Below are positions 43,037 through 51,347 of a stretch of DNA of 64,000 nt, one piece after another. The position numbers were made by a program, and so were the translations under genes. Where the stretch lies: positions 1 through 64,000 of the forward strand of contig CALRUM020000013.1 of the NCBI GenBank assembly GCA_943371375.1, written 5' to 3'. Under the pieces are notes generated by a model that saw only the letters and a list, made by a program, of their open reading frames with translations, was not told where the DNA came from and did no database searches. How positions within the stretch are numbered: the stretch's first letter is position 1; every line of letters starts with the position of its first letter. Source of the stretch: Polaromonas sp943371375 (lineage in GTDB: Bacteria; Pseudomonadota; Gammaproteobacteria; Burkholderiales; Burkholderiaceae_C).

Positions 43037-43411
43037 ATGAGCACTTTTCACGCCGTTGTCTGGATCGACCAGTCCGAAGCCCATGTGGTGATGTTTGACC
43101 GCGAACACATGCAAGCCCAGCGCATCAAGTCGCGCACGCACCACAAACACCAGGGCAAGGCCGACGACAGCGCCGCCTTTTTTGCCGACGTGGCCCAGGC
43201 GCTGAATGGCAGCCACGAGGTGTTGCTCACCGGCCCCGGGCTGGTGCGCAACCAGTTCCGCGACTGGTGCGCCAGCCACCTGCCGGCTGTGGCCGGCAGC
43301 GTGGTCGATTCGGTGGCCAGCGACCACCCCAGCGACGGCCAGCTGGTCGCGCTGGCCCGCCAGTACTTCAGGAAATTTGACAACATGGCAGCCGATCCTT
43401 CGACCGTCTGA
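43037..43411 (+). CDS. Small protein resembling eRF1/Pelota domain 3 ('translational machinery protein')
   Basis: A 124-residue protein: HAVVWIDQSEAHVVMFDREH at the N-terminus, HHKHQGKADDSAAFFADVAQ in the middle, VLLTGPGLVRNQFRDWCASH, then VVDSVASDHPSDGQLVALAR and YFRKF. The order of strands and the GPG/DHPSDGQL segments resemble the C-terminal domain of archaeal/eukaryotic release factor and bacterial relatives. Function in bacteria is not established. It follows the DksA-like gene and may be cotranscribed with it. Confidence 0.7.
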   Translation: MSTFHAVVWIDQSEAHVVMFDREHMQAQRIKSRTHHKHQGKADDSAAFFADVAQALNGSHEVLLTGPGLVRNQFRDWCASHLPAVAGSVVDSVASDHPSDGQLVALARQYFRKFDNMAADPSTV

Positions 43412-43471
43412 GCTGGGGATTTTCGGCCGGTGACAACAACCGGCGCGACGCAGGCTGCTATCCTTGACCGG

Positions 43472-43885
43472 ATGCGCAGCCTGTTTCATTTCGCCTTCAA
43501 TGTCACCGATCTCGACGCGGCCCGCCGTTTTTACGGCGGCGTGCTCGGCTGCACCGAGGGCCGATCCACCGCCACGTGGGTGGATTTTGATTTCATGGGC
43601 CACCAGCTCTCGCTGCACCTGGGCCAGCCCTTCAAGACGGAACGTACCGGCCATGTCGGCGACACGCTGGTGCCCATGCCACACTTCGGCCTGGTGCTCG
43701 CGCTGCCCGACTGGCAGGCCATGGCGCAGCGCCTGCAAGCCGCCCACACCGAATTCCTGTTTGCGCCGCAGCTACGTTTTGCAGGCCAGCCGGGCGAGCA
43801 GTGGACCATGTTCTTTTGCGACCCTTTCGGCAACCCGCTGGAGATCAAGGGCTTCCGGGATCTTCAGGCCATTTACGCAGCATGA
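43472..43885 (+). CDS. VOC (glyoxalase/dioxygenase) family protein
   Basis: A 137-residue metal-binding fold with two beta-alpha-beta-beta-beta repeats: MRSLFHFAFNVTDLDAARRF at the start and FGLVLALPDWQAMAQRLQAA in the second half. Likely ligands are His in FHFAFNV, His in MPHFGLV and Glu in NPLEIKGF. Substrate unknown. The stop overlaps the next start by 4 bp. A GTG at 43430 is a less likely start. Confidence 0.87.
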   Translation: MRSLFHFAFNVTDLDAARRFYGGVLGCTEGRSTATWVDFDFMGHQLSLHLGQPFKTERTGHVGDTLVPMPHFGLVLALPDWQAMAQRLQAAHTEFLFAPQLRFAGQPGEQWTMFFCDPFGNPLEIKGFRDLQAIYAA

Positions 43886-44478
43886 ATTACACCTTTGCCT
43901 CGGCGACGATTTTGCTGCTGCTGATCACCGATCCGCTAGGCAACATCCCGATCTTTGCCAACGCCCTGCGCGGCGTGGCGCCCGAACGCCGCGCCTTTGT
44001 GATCCTGCGCGAGGTGCTGATTGCCTTCCTGCTGCTGCTGGCCTTCATGTTTGTCGGCGACAGCTTTTTGCGCGTGATGAACCTCAGCGAGCTGTCGCTG
44101 CAAATCGCCGGCGCGGTGATTCTGTTCCTGATTGCACTGCGCATGATTTTTCCGGTCGCCCATGTCGAGGCCGAGCCCCTGCAGGGCGAGCCGCTGATCG
44201 TGCCGCTGGCGATTCCCGCGCTGGCCGGACCGTCGGCACTGGCCACGGTGCTGCTGCTGGTGTCACAAGCGCCCGCGCGGCGCATGGAATGGGTGGCGGC
44301 CCTGTGTGTCACCATGGCCGTCTGCGCCGTGGTGCTGGTGCTGGCCGAGCGCATTCAGCGGGTGCTGGGCGAACGCGTGGTGATGGCGTTTGAGCGCCTG
44401 ATGGGGCTGATCCTGGTGGCGATTTCGGTCGAGATGCTGCTGCGTGGCATCAGGGCTTTTGCCGGGCAGCTGAACTGA
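43882..44478 (+). CDS. MarC/NAAT family membrane protein
   Basis: A 198-residue inner-membrane protein with six helices (FASATILLLLITDPLGNIPI; LIAFLLLLAFMFVGDSFLRV; IVPLAIPALAGPSALATVLL). The family includes MarC and YhgN, once proposed as amino-acid transporters; substrate is unresolved. Start overlaps the VOC gene (ATGA), so the two are translationally coupled. Confidence 0.9.
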   Translation: MNYTFASATILLLLITDPLGNIPIFANALRGVAPERRAFVILREVLIAFLLLLAFMFVGDSFLRVMNLSELSLQIAGAVILFLIALRMIFPVAHVEAEPLQGEPLIVPLAIPALAGPSALATVLLLVSQAPARRMEWVAALCVTMAVCAVVLVLAERIQRVLGERVVMAFERLMGLILVAISVEMLLRGIRAFAGQLN

Positions 44479-44492
44479 CAACGGCCCCCGGC

Positions 44493-45377
44493 TTATCTGG
44501 CCGCGGCAATCAAACGACTGAGCTCCGGGGACATCGGCAGGTTCAGCGCCTTGTTCGCCGGAGGTGCAGGCCTGGTAAACCATTTCTCGTAGGCCTGGCT
44601 GAACTTCCCGTTACGCATGGACTCGACAAGCGACAGGTCCACCAGTTTTTGCAGCGCCGGGTCGCCGCTCCTGTAGACAATGGCTATCGGTTCGGAGGAC
44701 AGGCGCTCGGGCAACAGCACAAAATCAGCCGGGTTTTTCGCGGTCAACACCGCGTTGAGCAACAGAACGTCGTCGCGCGCATAAGCGTCGGCCTGGCGCA
44801 GGCTCAGCTGACTCATGGCCGCATCGTGCTCAAGCACATTGGCGATCTTCCACTTCAGGCCCTGCTTCGCGGCATGGGTATCGAGCGCGCCCCTGGCCGT
44901 GGTGCCGCCCAGCACCACCAGGTTTTTTCCCGCCAGCTGGTCCAGCGTGGCCAGCTTGTCGCTGCTGCGCACCAGTACCCGTACAGCGGCATAAAAAATC
45001 GGCGGTGAAAAGGCCACTTGCTTGCGCCTGGCTTCGGTGTCGCTGGTATTGCCGCACATCAGGTCAATCGCACCGCTTTTGAGCAGGCTGACCACACGCT
45101 CCTGCTCGACGGCCTGGTACACCACGCGCAGGTTTTTCGCGCCGGACGCCTGGGCCATGCGCTCTATGATGGGCGCGCACAGGTCCATGCTGTAACCGGC
45201 CGCCCCCTTGCCATCGGCGAATGAAAAAGGAAAGGCGTTTTCGCGGTAGCCCACCACCAGCTGGCTGCGGCTCTTGACCTTGTCGAAGGTGGACTGGGCC
45301 CAGGCGGCAGGCACAGCCAGCAACACCAGCAGCAGTGGCACCAGCAAGCGCCGGGTCGAATACATCCTGATGGTCAT
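44493..45377 (-). CDS. Amino-acid ABC transporter-type periplasmic binding protein
   Basis: A 294-residue family 3 solute-binding protein with signal peptide (RRLLVPLLLVLLAVPAAWAQ). Core: SQLVVGYRENAFPFSFADGK, GYSMDLCAPIIERMAQ, LMCGNTSDTEARRKQVAFSP. Probably binds a polar amino acid such as glutamate/aspartate. No permease or ATPase lies nearby, so it must pair with a transporter encoded elsewhere. Convergent with marC. Confidence 0.88.
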   Translation of the reverse strand: MTIRMYSTRRLLVPLLLVLLAVPAAWAQSTFDKVKSRSQLVVGYRENAFPFSFADGKGAAGYSMDLCAPIIERMAQASGAKNLRVVYQAVEQERVVSLLKSGAIDLMCGNTSDTEARRKQVAFSPPIFYAAVRVLVRSSDKLATLDQLAGKNLVVLGGTTARGALDTHAAKQGLKWKIANVLEHDAAMSQLSLRQADAYARDDVLLLNAVLTAKNPADFVLLPERLSSEPIAIVYRSGDPALQKLVDLSLVESMRNGKFSQAYEKWFTRPAPPANKALNLPMSPELSRLIAAAR

Positions 45378-45453
45378 AAGCCTCCCTGCGGTACGCAGCA
45401 GTTGGCTTTCATTATTGGATAAAAGCCGCCCCGCTGCAAACCGCCCGGCCGGC

Positions 45454-46461
45454 TCAGGCGCAGGGGACGATCTTCTGGTCAATCGCGCCAAACACCTGCT
45501 CGCCGTCCTTGCCTTTCATCTCTATACGTATGGTGTCGCCGAATTTCATGAATCCGGTCGAGGGTTTGCCGTCCTGTATGGTTTCAATCGCGCGTTTTTC
45601 AGCAATGCAGCTGTAGCCCCTGGGCCAGTCGATCTTGCCCTTGACCTCAACACCCTTGTTGCTGACGGTGCCCGAGCCAATGATGGAGCCGGCACGCACG
45701 TTGCGGGTTTTGCAGATGTGGGCAATCAGCTGGCCGAAGTGAAAGGTCATCTCCGGGCCGGCATCACACATGCCAACCTTGCGGCCGTTCCAGGTGCTTT
45801 GCATGGTCAGGTTGATGCGGCCCTGGTCCCAGGCGTCACCGAGTTCGTCGAGTGTGACCGCCACCGGGCTGAAGGCCGTCGCCGGTTTGCTCTGGAAAAA
45901 ACCAAAACCCTTGGCCAGCTCGTTGGGAATCAAATTGCGCAGGCTCACATCGTTGGCCAGCATCACCAGGCGTATGCCGTCGAGCGCCTGCTCGGGCGTG
46001 CTGGTCATGGGTACGTCGCCGGTGATGACGGCGACTTCGGCTTCAAAGTCGATGCCGTAGTCTTCACTCGGGCAGACCACATCGTCGCAAGGCCCGATGA
46101 AGTCATCGCTGCCGCCCTGGTACATCAGCGGGTCTTTGTAAAAACTGTCGGGCACGTCGGATTCGCGCGCCTTGCGCACCAGCTCCACATGGTTGATATA
46201 GGCCGAGCCGTCGGCCCACTGGTAGGCGCGCGGCAGCGGCGCCATGCAGCGCGCCGGCTCAAACGGAAAGGTGTGGCGCGCCTTGCCGCTGTTCAGGCTG
46301 TCGTACAGATCCTGCAATTGCGGCGACAGGAAGTTCCAGTCGTCGAGCACCTGCTGCAATTTGCCCGCTATGCCCGTCGCATAATGGGCCGTCGTGAGGT
46401 CACGCGAGACCACCACGAGCTGGCCGTCGCGCGATCCATCTTTGTAGGTAGCGAGCTTCAT
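45454..46461 (-). CDS. Fumarylacetoacetate hydrolase family protein
   Basis: A 335-residue enzyme starting MKLATYKDGSRDGQLVVVSR, with the two-domain FAH organisation. The metal-binding part includes SEDYGIDFEAEVAVITGDVP (Glu ligands) and ARNVRAGSIIGSGTVSNKGV-like KTRNVRAGSIIGSGTVSNKG. Members hydrolyse beta-diketone or fumarylacetoacetate-type acids in aromatic breakdown. It diverges from an IclR regulator 131 bp away, which suggests substrate-dependent control. The exact substrate is open. Confidence 0.9.
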   Translation of the reverse strand: MKLATYKDGSRDGQLVVVSRDLTTAHYATGIAGKLQQVLDDWNFLSPQLQDLYDSLNSGKARHTFPFEPARCMAPLPRAYQWADGSAYINHVELVRKARESDVPDSFYKDPLMYQGGSDDFIGPCDDVVCPSEDYGIDFEAEVAVITGDVPMTSTPEQALDGIRLVMLANDVSLRNLIPNELAKGFGFFQSKPATAFSPVAVTLDELGDAWDQGRINLTMQSTWNGRKVGMCDAGPEMTFHFGQLIAHICKTRNVRAGSIIGSGTVSNKGVEVKGKIDWPRGYSCIAEKRAIETIQDGKPSTGFMKFGDTIRIEMKGKDGEQVFGAIDQKIVPCA

Positions 46462-46532
46462 CAATTTCCTTTGGGTCAGGGTTTCAGCGGGGTCGACGGC
46501 TGGCCTGTTGCCCTTGCGCACCCGCCACCGCT

Positions 46533-46574
46533 AAAATTACGATAAGTGAAATCAGTTTACCTAAATGTAATTTT
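46533..46574. promoter_or_regulatory. Nested palindromes between the FAH-type gene and the IclR gene: probable operator
   Basis: An outer inverted repeat AAAATTAC (46533-46540) and GTAATTTT (46567-46574) encloses a near-palindrome GTGAAATCAGTTTAC (46546-46560). IclR proteins bind short palindromes in divergent promoters of this kind. Binding here would control both the hydrolase gene and the regulator itself. Confidence 0.5.
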
Positions 46575-46592
46575 GGATTTTAATCGAATTCC

Positions 46593-47459
46593 ATGAAAGA
46601 GCGCAAAACTTCCCCCGCCCGCCCCACGGCCCCGCCCTCGCAGCGGGCCGGCATCCAGTCGGTGGAAGTGGGCTTCAGCCTGCTGCAGGTGCTGGCCGCC
46701 TCCAGCGGCGCACTGATGCTGCGTGACCTCGCGGCCGCTGCCGGCATGAGCGCTGCCAAGGCACACCGCTACTTGGTGAGTTTTCAGCGCCTGGAGCTGG
46801 TGACACAGGACGCCGGCAGCACGCGTTACGACCTCGGTCCGGCCGCGCTGAAGCTGGGCCTGGCATCGCTGTCGCGGCTGGACAGCATCAAAATCGCGCG
46901 CCAGCGCCTGGGCCCGCTGATGGAACAAATCGGCCAGACCCTGGCCTTGGCGGTGTGGGGCAACCAGGGGCCGACCATCGTGCACTGGGAAGAGTCGCCG
47001 CAGGCGGTGACCGTCAATTTGCGCCTGGGCGATGTCATGCCTTTGTTGTCGTCGGCCACCGGCCTGTGTTTTTCTGCCTTCATGGCGCAAAACGCCGGCG
47101 CCGGCAGCCACGGCCGGGAAAACCAGCGCCCGCATGAGCGCCTGCCGCCCTTGCTCAAGGACGAACTGGCGCGCATGCAAAAACTGGCGCGCAAAGACGT
47201 GCCCAAAACCATGGCCGAGGTGACGGCGGCGTTGCAAGAGGTGCGCCAGCGTGGCTTGGCGCGTGTGGTGGACACCTTGTTGCCCGGCGTGGGCGGCTTC
47301 TGCGCGCCGGTGTTTGACGCCGACGGGCACCTGGTGCTCGGCATGGTGGCGCTGGGCTCGCTGGCGACTTTCGATCCGGCCTGGGACGGCGCAGTGGCCA
47401 GACCGCTGGCCGCCGCCGCACGGCAACTTTCCAGCGATCTGGGGTTCACACCGGGATGA
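46593..47459 (+). CDS. IclR-family transcriptional regulator
   Basis: A 288-residue regulator. The winged HTH is at about 20-80 (QSVEVGFSLLQVLAASSGAL, AGMSAAKAHRYLVSFQRLEL), and the C-terminal effector domain follows (SSATGLCFSAFMAQ; LPGVGGFCAPVFDADGHLVL). It diverges from a fumarylacetoacetate hydrolase, its likely target. Its stop overlaps the start of the DUF3108 gene by 4 bp. Confidence 0.93.
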   Translation: MKERKTSPARPTAPPSQRAGIQSVEVGFSLLQVLAASSGALMLRDLAAAAGMSAAKAHRYLVSFQRLELVTQDAGSTRYDLGPAALKLGLASLSRLDSIKIARQRLGPLMEQIGQTLALAVWGNQGPTIVHWEESPQAVTVNLRLGDVMPLLSSATGLCFSAFMAQNAGAGSHGRENQRPHERLPPLLKDELARMQKLARKDVPKTMAEVTAALQEVRQRGLARVVDTLLPGVGGFCAPVFDADGHLVLGMVALGSLATFDPAWDGAVARPLAAAARQLSSDLGFTPG

Positions 47460-48493
47460 ACACCGCGCCCGACCGGCAGACAGCAGCGCCGCCTGCGCGC
47501 GCCTTGCTGCTTTTGACGGCGCTGGTGCTGCTGCTGCACGGCCTGGTGTTGCGGGCTGCGCCCACCCCCTGGGAGCTGAAGGCCGGCCCCGGCACGCGAC
47601 TGCAGCCGCTGATCACACGCACCATTGAAATCAAGCCCGCCAGCGTCGCCGCTGCAACGCCGCCCGTGGTGCCGGCCCGGCCCCCGGCCTTGCGACGAAA
47701 TGCAGCACCGGCCCTTGCCGAACCTGCACCGACAGCTATCGAATCAATAGCAACGCCGGCACCACCCCTACCGGTCCCGGACACGCCGGTGGCGGCGGCC
47801 GAAGCGCCCCCCCCCGCCGCTCAAGCCGCGCCCGCAGTTGCACCCATGGTGGCGCTGACCATTCCGGGCTCGGTCCGCCTGAAATACGCGATGACCGGAC
47901 GTTCGAAAAACCAGGATTACAGCGCTTTCGCCGAGCTGGACTGGCGGCAGGACGGCCAGAGCTACGAGGCCAAAATGGAGGTCAGCGCCCTTTTTCTGGG
48001 CTCGCGCAGCATGAGCAGCAGCGGAAACATCACCGACTATGGCCTGGCGCCCACACGTTTTTCCGACAAGTCGCGCAGCGAACGCGCCGCCCATTTTGAA
48101 GCCGACAAGGGCAAGATCAGCTTCAGCGCAAATACCCCCGATGCGCCCTGGCTGCGCGGCGCGCAAGACCGCCTCAGTGTGTTTTTGCAGCTGGGCAGCC
48201 TGCTGGCCGGGGACCCGGCCAAATACCCGCCGGGCAGCACGCTGGCGCTGTACACGGTGGGGCCGACGGAGGCCACCACCTGGACCTTTGCCGTCGGTGA
48301 GCCGGAAACACTGCGCTTGCCGGCGGGCGACATCGCCACCATCAAATTGACGCGCCAGGTGCAGCGCGACTACGACCAGACGGTGGAAATCTGGTTTGCA
48401 CCCGGCATGGACTACCTGCCGGTGCGCAGCCGCATCACCCAGAAAAACGGGGATTTCATCGACCAGCAGCTGCGCGGGACGGAAAAGCCCTGA
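47456..48493 (+). CDS. DUF3108-domain envelope protein
   Basis: A 345-residue protein with an N-terminal membrane anchor or signal (ALLLLTALVLLLHGLVLRAA), a Pro/Ala-rich linker of about 85 residues, and a C-terminal DUF3108 beta-barrel-like domain (KYAMTGRSKNQDYSAFAELD; SGNITDYGLAPTRFSDKSRS; VEIWFAPGMDYLPVRSRITQ). Function unknown. The linker includes a segment derived from the family 1 dispersed element (47732-47754). Start overlaps the IclR stop, but a functional link is not evident. Confidence 0.82.
   Translation: MNTAPDRQTAAPPARALLLLTALVLLLHGLVLRAAPTPWELKAGPGTRLQPLITRTIEIKPASVAAATPPVVPARPPALRRNAAPALAEPAPTAIESIATPAPPLPVPDTPVAAAEAPPPAAQAAPAVAPMVALTIPGSVRLKYAMTGRSKNQDYSAFAELDWRQDGQSYEAKMEVSALFLGSRSMSSSGNITDYGLAPTRFSDKSRSERAAHFEADKGKISFSANTPDAPWLRGAQDRLSVFLQLGSLLAGDPAKYPPGSTLALYTVGPTEATTWTFAVGEPETLRLPAGDIATIKLTRQVQRDYDQTVEIWFAPGMDYLPVRSRITQKNGDFIDQQLRGTEKP
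47732..47754 (+). repeat. Dispersed element, family 1, partial copy E inside a coding region
   Basis: CAGCTATCGAATCAATAGCA corresponds to the 3' part of the element seen at 55551 and 41612. It lies in the Pro/Ala-rich linker of the DUF3108 protein, where it encodes TAIESIAT in frame. Confidence 0.5.
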
Positions 48494-48604
48494 TTCGCGT
48501 GACTTTGTTGGCTTTTGCCGGATTTACCCTGTGCGCCTTGAACCTGGCTCAATCGTTGCTATCTGATGAGCATCAACATCTCGCCTCCGGAAGGACACTG
48601 CACC

Positions 48605-48886
48605 ATGCAAATGCTTTACGACTCTGACTCCTTTGTGGTGGTGCAGATCCACGCCAACGCGCCCGAAGAATCCGCCCCCGTGCCGGTGGTGCCCGAACTC
48701 GCGCGCCACGGCTTTGAAATTGTGGACAAACGCTCGGGCAAAGAGGTGTATCTGGACGGATCCTGGGCCGAGCTGTTTCAGCAGCGACTGAACGGCTGGC
48801 AGAAAAACACACCCACCCAGGAAGAAATCGAGGACACGCTGGAAGGCTACGCCGAGCTGGCGCACACGCCTATCGGGCTGCACTGA
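48605..48886 (+). CDS. DUF3567 family protein
   Basis: A 93-residue protein (MQMLYDSDSFVVVQIHANAP; LARHGFEIVDKRSGKEVYLD; GWQKNTPTQEEIEDTLEGYA). The family is a conserved short protein of Burkholderiales with no assigned function. The start has GGAAGGAC upstream, a good Shine-Dalgarno. An in-frame upstream ATG at 48566 is less likely. Confidence 0.88.
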   Translation: MQMLYDSDSFVVVQIHANAPEESAPVPVVPELARHGFEIVDKRSGKEVYLDGSWAELFQQRLNGWQKNTPTQEEIEDTLEGYAELAHTPIGLH

Positions 48887-49053
48887 CACGGGCCAGACAG
48901 ACGTCGGCCCCGGACCGGGTCCCCGACGATTCTTGAAGGTCATTGACGGGCGTCAGGAAAATCGGGGCGACGCGGTGTAACAATTATTTACATCAACCAC
49001 CCGCCGCCGCGATGGCATGTGGTGCCGCCAGCACCTCGCCCCAGGACCAGACC

Positions 49054-50193
49054 ATGACTCTTTCTCTTCCCCGGCTGCTCGCCGCTTGCCTTGTACTGTG
49101 CACGCAGTGGGCTTTGGCCACTGACGGCGTATCGCCGCGCCAGATCCTGATTGGCCAGACCATCACCCTGCAGGGTGGAAAAAACGAGTATGGCAAGGCA
49201 GTCCAGGACGGCATCCAGACCTACCTGCAGGTTGTGAACGCCCGCGGTGGCGTCAACGGACGGCAGGTCGTGCTGCAGACGCTGGACGACGACAACCAGT
49301 CGGCCAAAGCCGAAGCCAATGCCCGGCAGCTGGTGGCGCAGGATAAGGTGTTCATCCTGTTCGGCTCAATCGAAGGCGGTCCGTCCACCGCAGTCATGAA
49401 AGCCGCGGTGGACCTGAACGTGCCCTTCTTTGGTCCCATGGCTGGATCACCCACCCTGCGCCGCCCACATCAGCCGCTGGTTTTTCCGGTGCGCACCGAA
49501 CATCGGGAAGAGTTCCGCGCACTGCTCGACTACGCAAAAAAAACCGGGACCAAGCGTGTAGCCTTTGTCCGGTCCGACTCCGAGACCGGTCAGCAACACC
49601 TGGAGAACGTCAAGCTGCTGTGCCGGGATCTGGGTATGGAACTGGTGGCAGACCTGCCCTTCAAATCCGATGTGAACGATGTGCAGATCGGCCAGATGGC
49701 CCAACGTATCGCCACCACCAACGCTCAGGTGGTGATCAACCATGGTGGCGCCAGCGTGTATGAAAGACTGATTCGCGAGGCCCGCAAGCAGGGTGTGCGG
49801 ACCGCCTTCAGCGGCGTGAATTCGGGCTCGACGCAGCTCGCCAGCCATTTGGGCGAACTCGCGCACGGCATGGTGTTTTCCCAGGTGGTACCCAGCCCAT
49901 GGGAACGCAAAACCGGCATCACGCGCGAGTACCAGGAAGAATTCGCACGCTTGAAGCCCGGTCAGGATTTCTCCTATGGCAGCCTGGAAGGCTACCTGAC
50001 AGCAAAGGCCATGGTCGCGGCCCTGCGCCTGGCCGGCACCGACCCGACACGCGACAGCTTTGTGCGCGGCCTGCACAACGCTGGCAGCATTGACCTGAAC
50101 GGCTTGCGGGCCAGCTACCTGCCGGGCTCGCACGCCGGCATGACTCTGGTGGATCTGGCGATCGTCTCGCGCGACGGAAAATTCCGGCATTGA
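49054..50193 (+). CDS. Branched-chain amino-acid-type ABC binding protein
   Basis: A 379-residue Leu/Ile/Val-binding-type periplasmic protein with signal peptide (LPRLLAACLVLCTQWALATD). Features: ILIGQTITLQGGKNEYGKAV, YLQVVNARGGVNGRQVVLQT, FPVRTEHREEFRALLDYAKK, TAFSGVNSGSTQLASHL. Such proteins in Burkholderiales often bind aromatic or organic acids. No transporter subunits are adjacent. Confidence 0.88.
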   Translation: MTLSLPRLLAACLVLCTQWALATDGVSPRQILIGQTITLQGGKNEYGKAVQDGIQTYLQVVNARGGVNGRQVVLQTLDDDNQSAKAEANARQLVAQDKVFILFGSIEGGPSTAVMKAAVDLNVPFFGPMAGSPTLRRPHQPLVFPVRTEHREEFRALLDYAKKTGTKRVAFVRSDSETGQQHLENVKLLCRDLGMELVADLPFKSDVNDVQIGQMAQRIATTNAQVVINHGGASVYERLIREARKQGVRTAFSGVNSGSTQLASHLGELAHGMVFSQVVPSPWERKTGITREYQEEFARLKPGQDFSYGSLEGYLTAKAMVAALRLAGTDPTRDSFVRGLHNAGSIDLNGLRASYLPGSHAGMTLVDLAIVSRDGKFRH

Positions 50194-50203
50194 GGACGCA
50201 AGC

Positions 50204-51262
50204 TCAGTCCGCCAGGTAGAGCCAGCGGTACAGCGGTGCCACCAGAACAAGTACCGCCACCAGCCGGCACACCTGAAACGCCGTGACCACCGGCACACCG
50301 AGCTGCAGCACCTTGGCGGTGATGGCCATCTCGGCAATACCGCCCGGAGAAGTCCCCAGAACCAGCGTGGCCAGCGGCAGGCCGGTGGCCCAGGCCAGCA
50401 AGGCCGCAAAAGCGCTGCACAAGCCCAGCATGCCCAGTGTTCCCAGCGCCACCGAAGCCATCCAGCGCGGGGCGGCTTGCAGAAAACTGCGTGAAAAGCG
50501 CACGCCCAGCCCCACGGCAATCAGCAACTGGGCGGCATTGGTCAGCCAGACCGGTATGCCGGACAGGTGCACACCGGCCATGGTCAGCCCCATGGCCACC
50601 AGCAGCGGCCCCATGAACCAGGGGTTGGTACGCCCCAGCCGGTGCAGCAGCCCGGCCCCCGCCGCCGTCGCCAGGGCCAGTGCGGCCAGGCCAGCGCCGT
50701 CCACGGCGCGCAGCACCGGGGGATTGATGTCCAGCCCCTGCAAGCCGCTCCATTGCATCGCAAAAGGAATGGTCAGCGTCACCAGCAACAGGCGCAGGCT
50801 GTGTGCGGCAGCCACCAGGTCGGTGCGTGCATGCGCGCGTTCCGCCAGCAGCGTCATCTCGGACGCGCCACCGATCGCACCGGCGAAATAACTGGTGGCA
50901 CGCAGCGCCGGCGCCGGCAGATTCGCCATGTGGGGTGCATTGACGCGATGCAACCAGACGCCAAAACCCAGCCCCAGCAGCAGCGCCCAGGCAATCGCCA
51001 GCACAATGGCCCACCACAGGCTGCCGACCAAAGCAGTGACCTGGGGCGTGAAATACAGACCCAGCGCCGCGCCTATGACCCATTGCCCGGCACCGCCCAG
51101 CACACGCCAGCTGGCCGTGGGCGCGCCTGCCACCGAGGCACAGGCGCTGGCCAGCAAGGGGCCAATCATCCATGGCAGGGGCGTGCCAAGCCAGACACAC
51201 AGCCCGGCGCCGGCCCAGGCCAGCAGCAAGGTCAAAATGACAGGGACAGGTTTGACAGGCAT
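50204..51262 (-). CDS. AbrB-family membrane protein (AbrB duplication class)
   Basis: A 352-residue protein with about ten helices (LTLLLAWAGAGLCVWLGTPL at the N-terminus) and two similar halves, each with a GPLL motif (PWMIGPLLASACASVAGAPT; PWFMGPLLVAMGLTMAGVHL). Related to ammonia monooxygenase-named AbrB transporters, now seen as permeases of unknown substrate. The start may be at 51310 instead; no clear Shine-Dalgarno supports either. Convergent with the binding-protein gene. Confidence 0.87.
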   Translation of the reverse strand: MPVKPVPVILTLLLAWAGAGLCVWLGTPLPWMIGPLLASACASVAGAPTASWRVLGGAGQWVIGAALGLYFTPQVTALVGSLWWAIVLAIAWALLLGLGFGVWLHRVNAPHMANLPAPALRATSYFAGAIGGASEMTLLAERAHARTDLVAAAHSLRLLLVTLTIPFAMQWSGLQGLDINPPVLRAVDGAGLAALALATAAGAGLLHRLGRTNPWFMGPLLVAMGLTMAGVHLSGIPVWLTNAAQLLIAVGLGVRFSRSFLQAAPRWMASVALGTLGMLGLCSAFAALLAWATGLPLATLVLGTSPGGIAEMAITAKVLQLGVPVVTAFQVCRLVAVLVLVAPLYRWLYLAD

Positions 51263-51347
51263 CAACAGGGGCCGACAGGATGGGGACCAGGCGGCAGACG
51301 CCGTTGGCATATGGCGCTAGTATCGCTTTGAGCCACCCACACACCCG

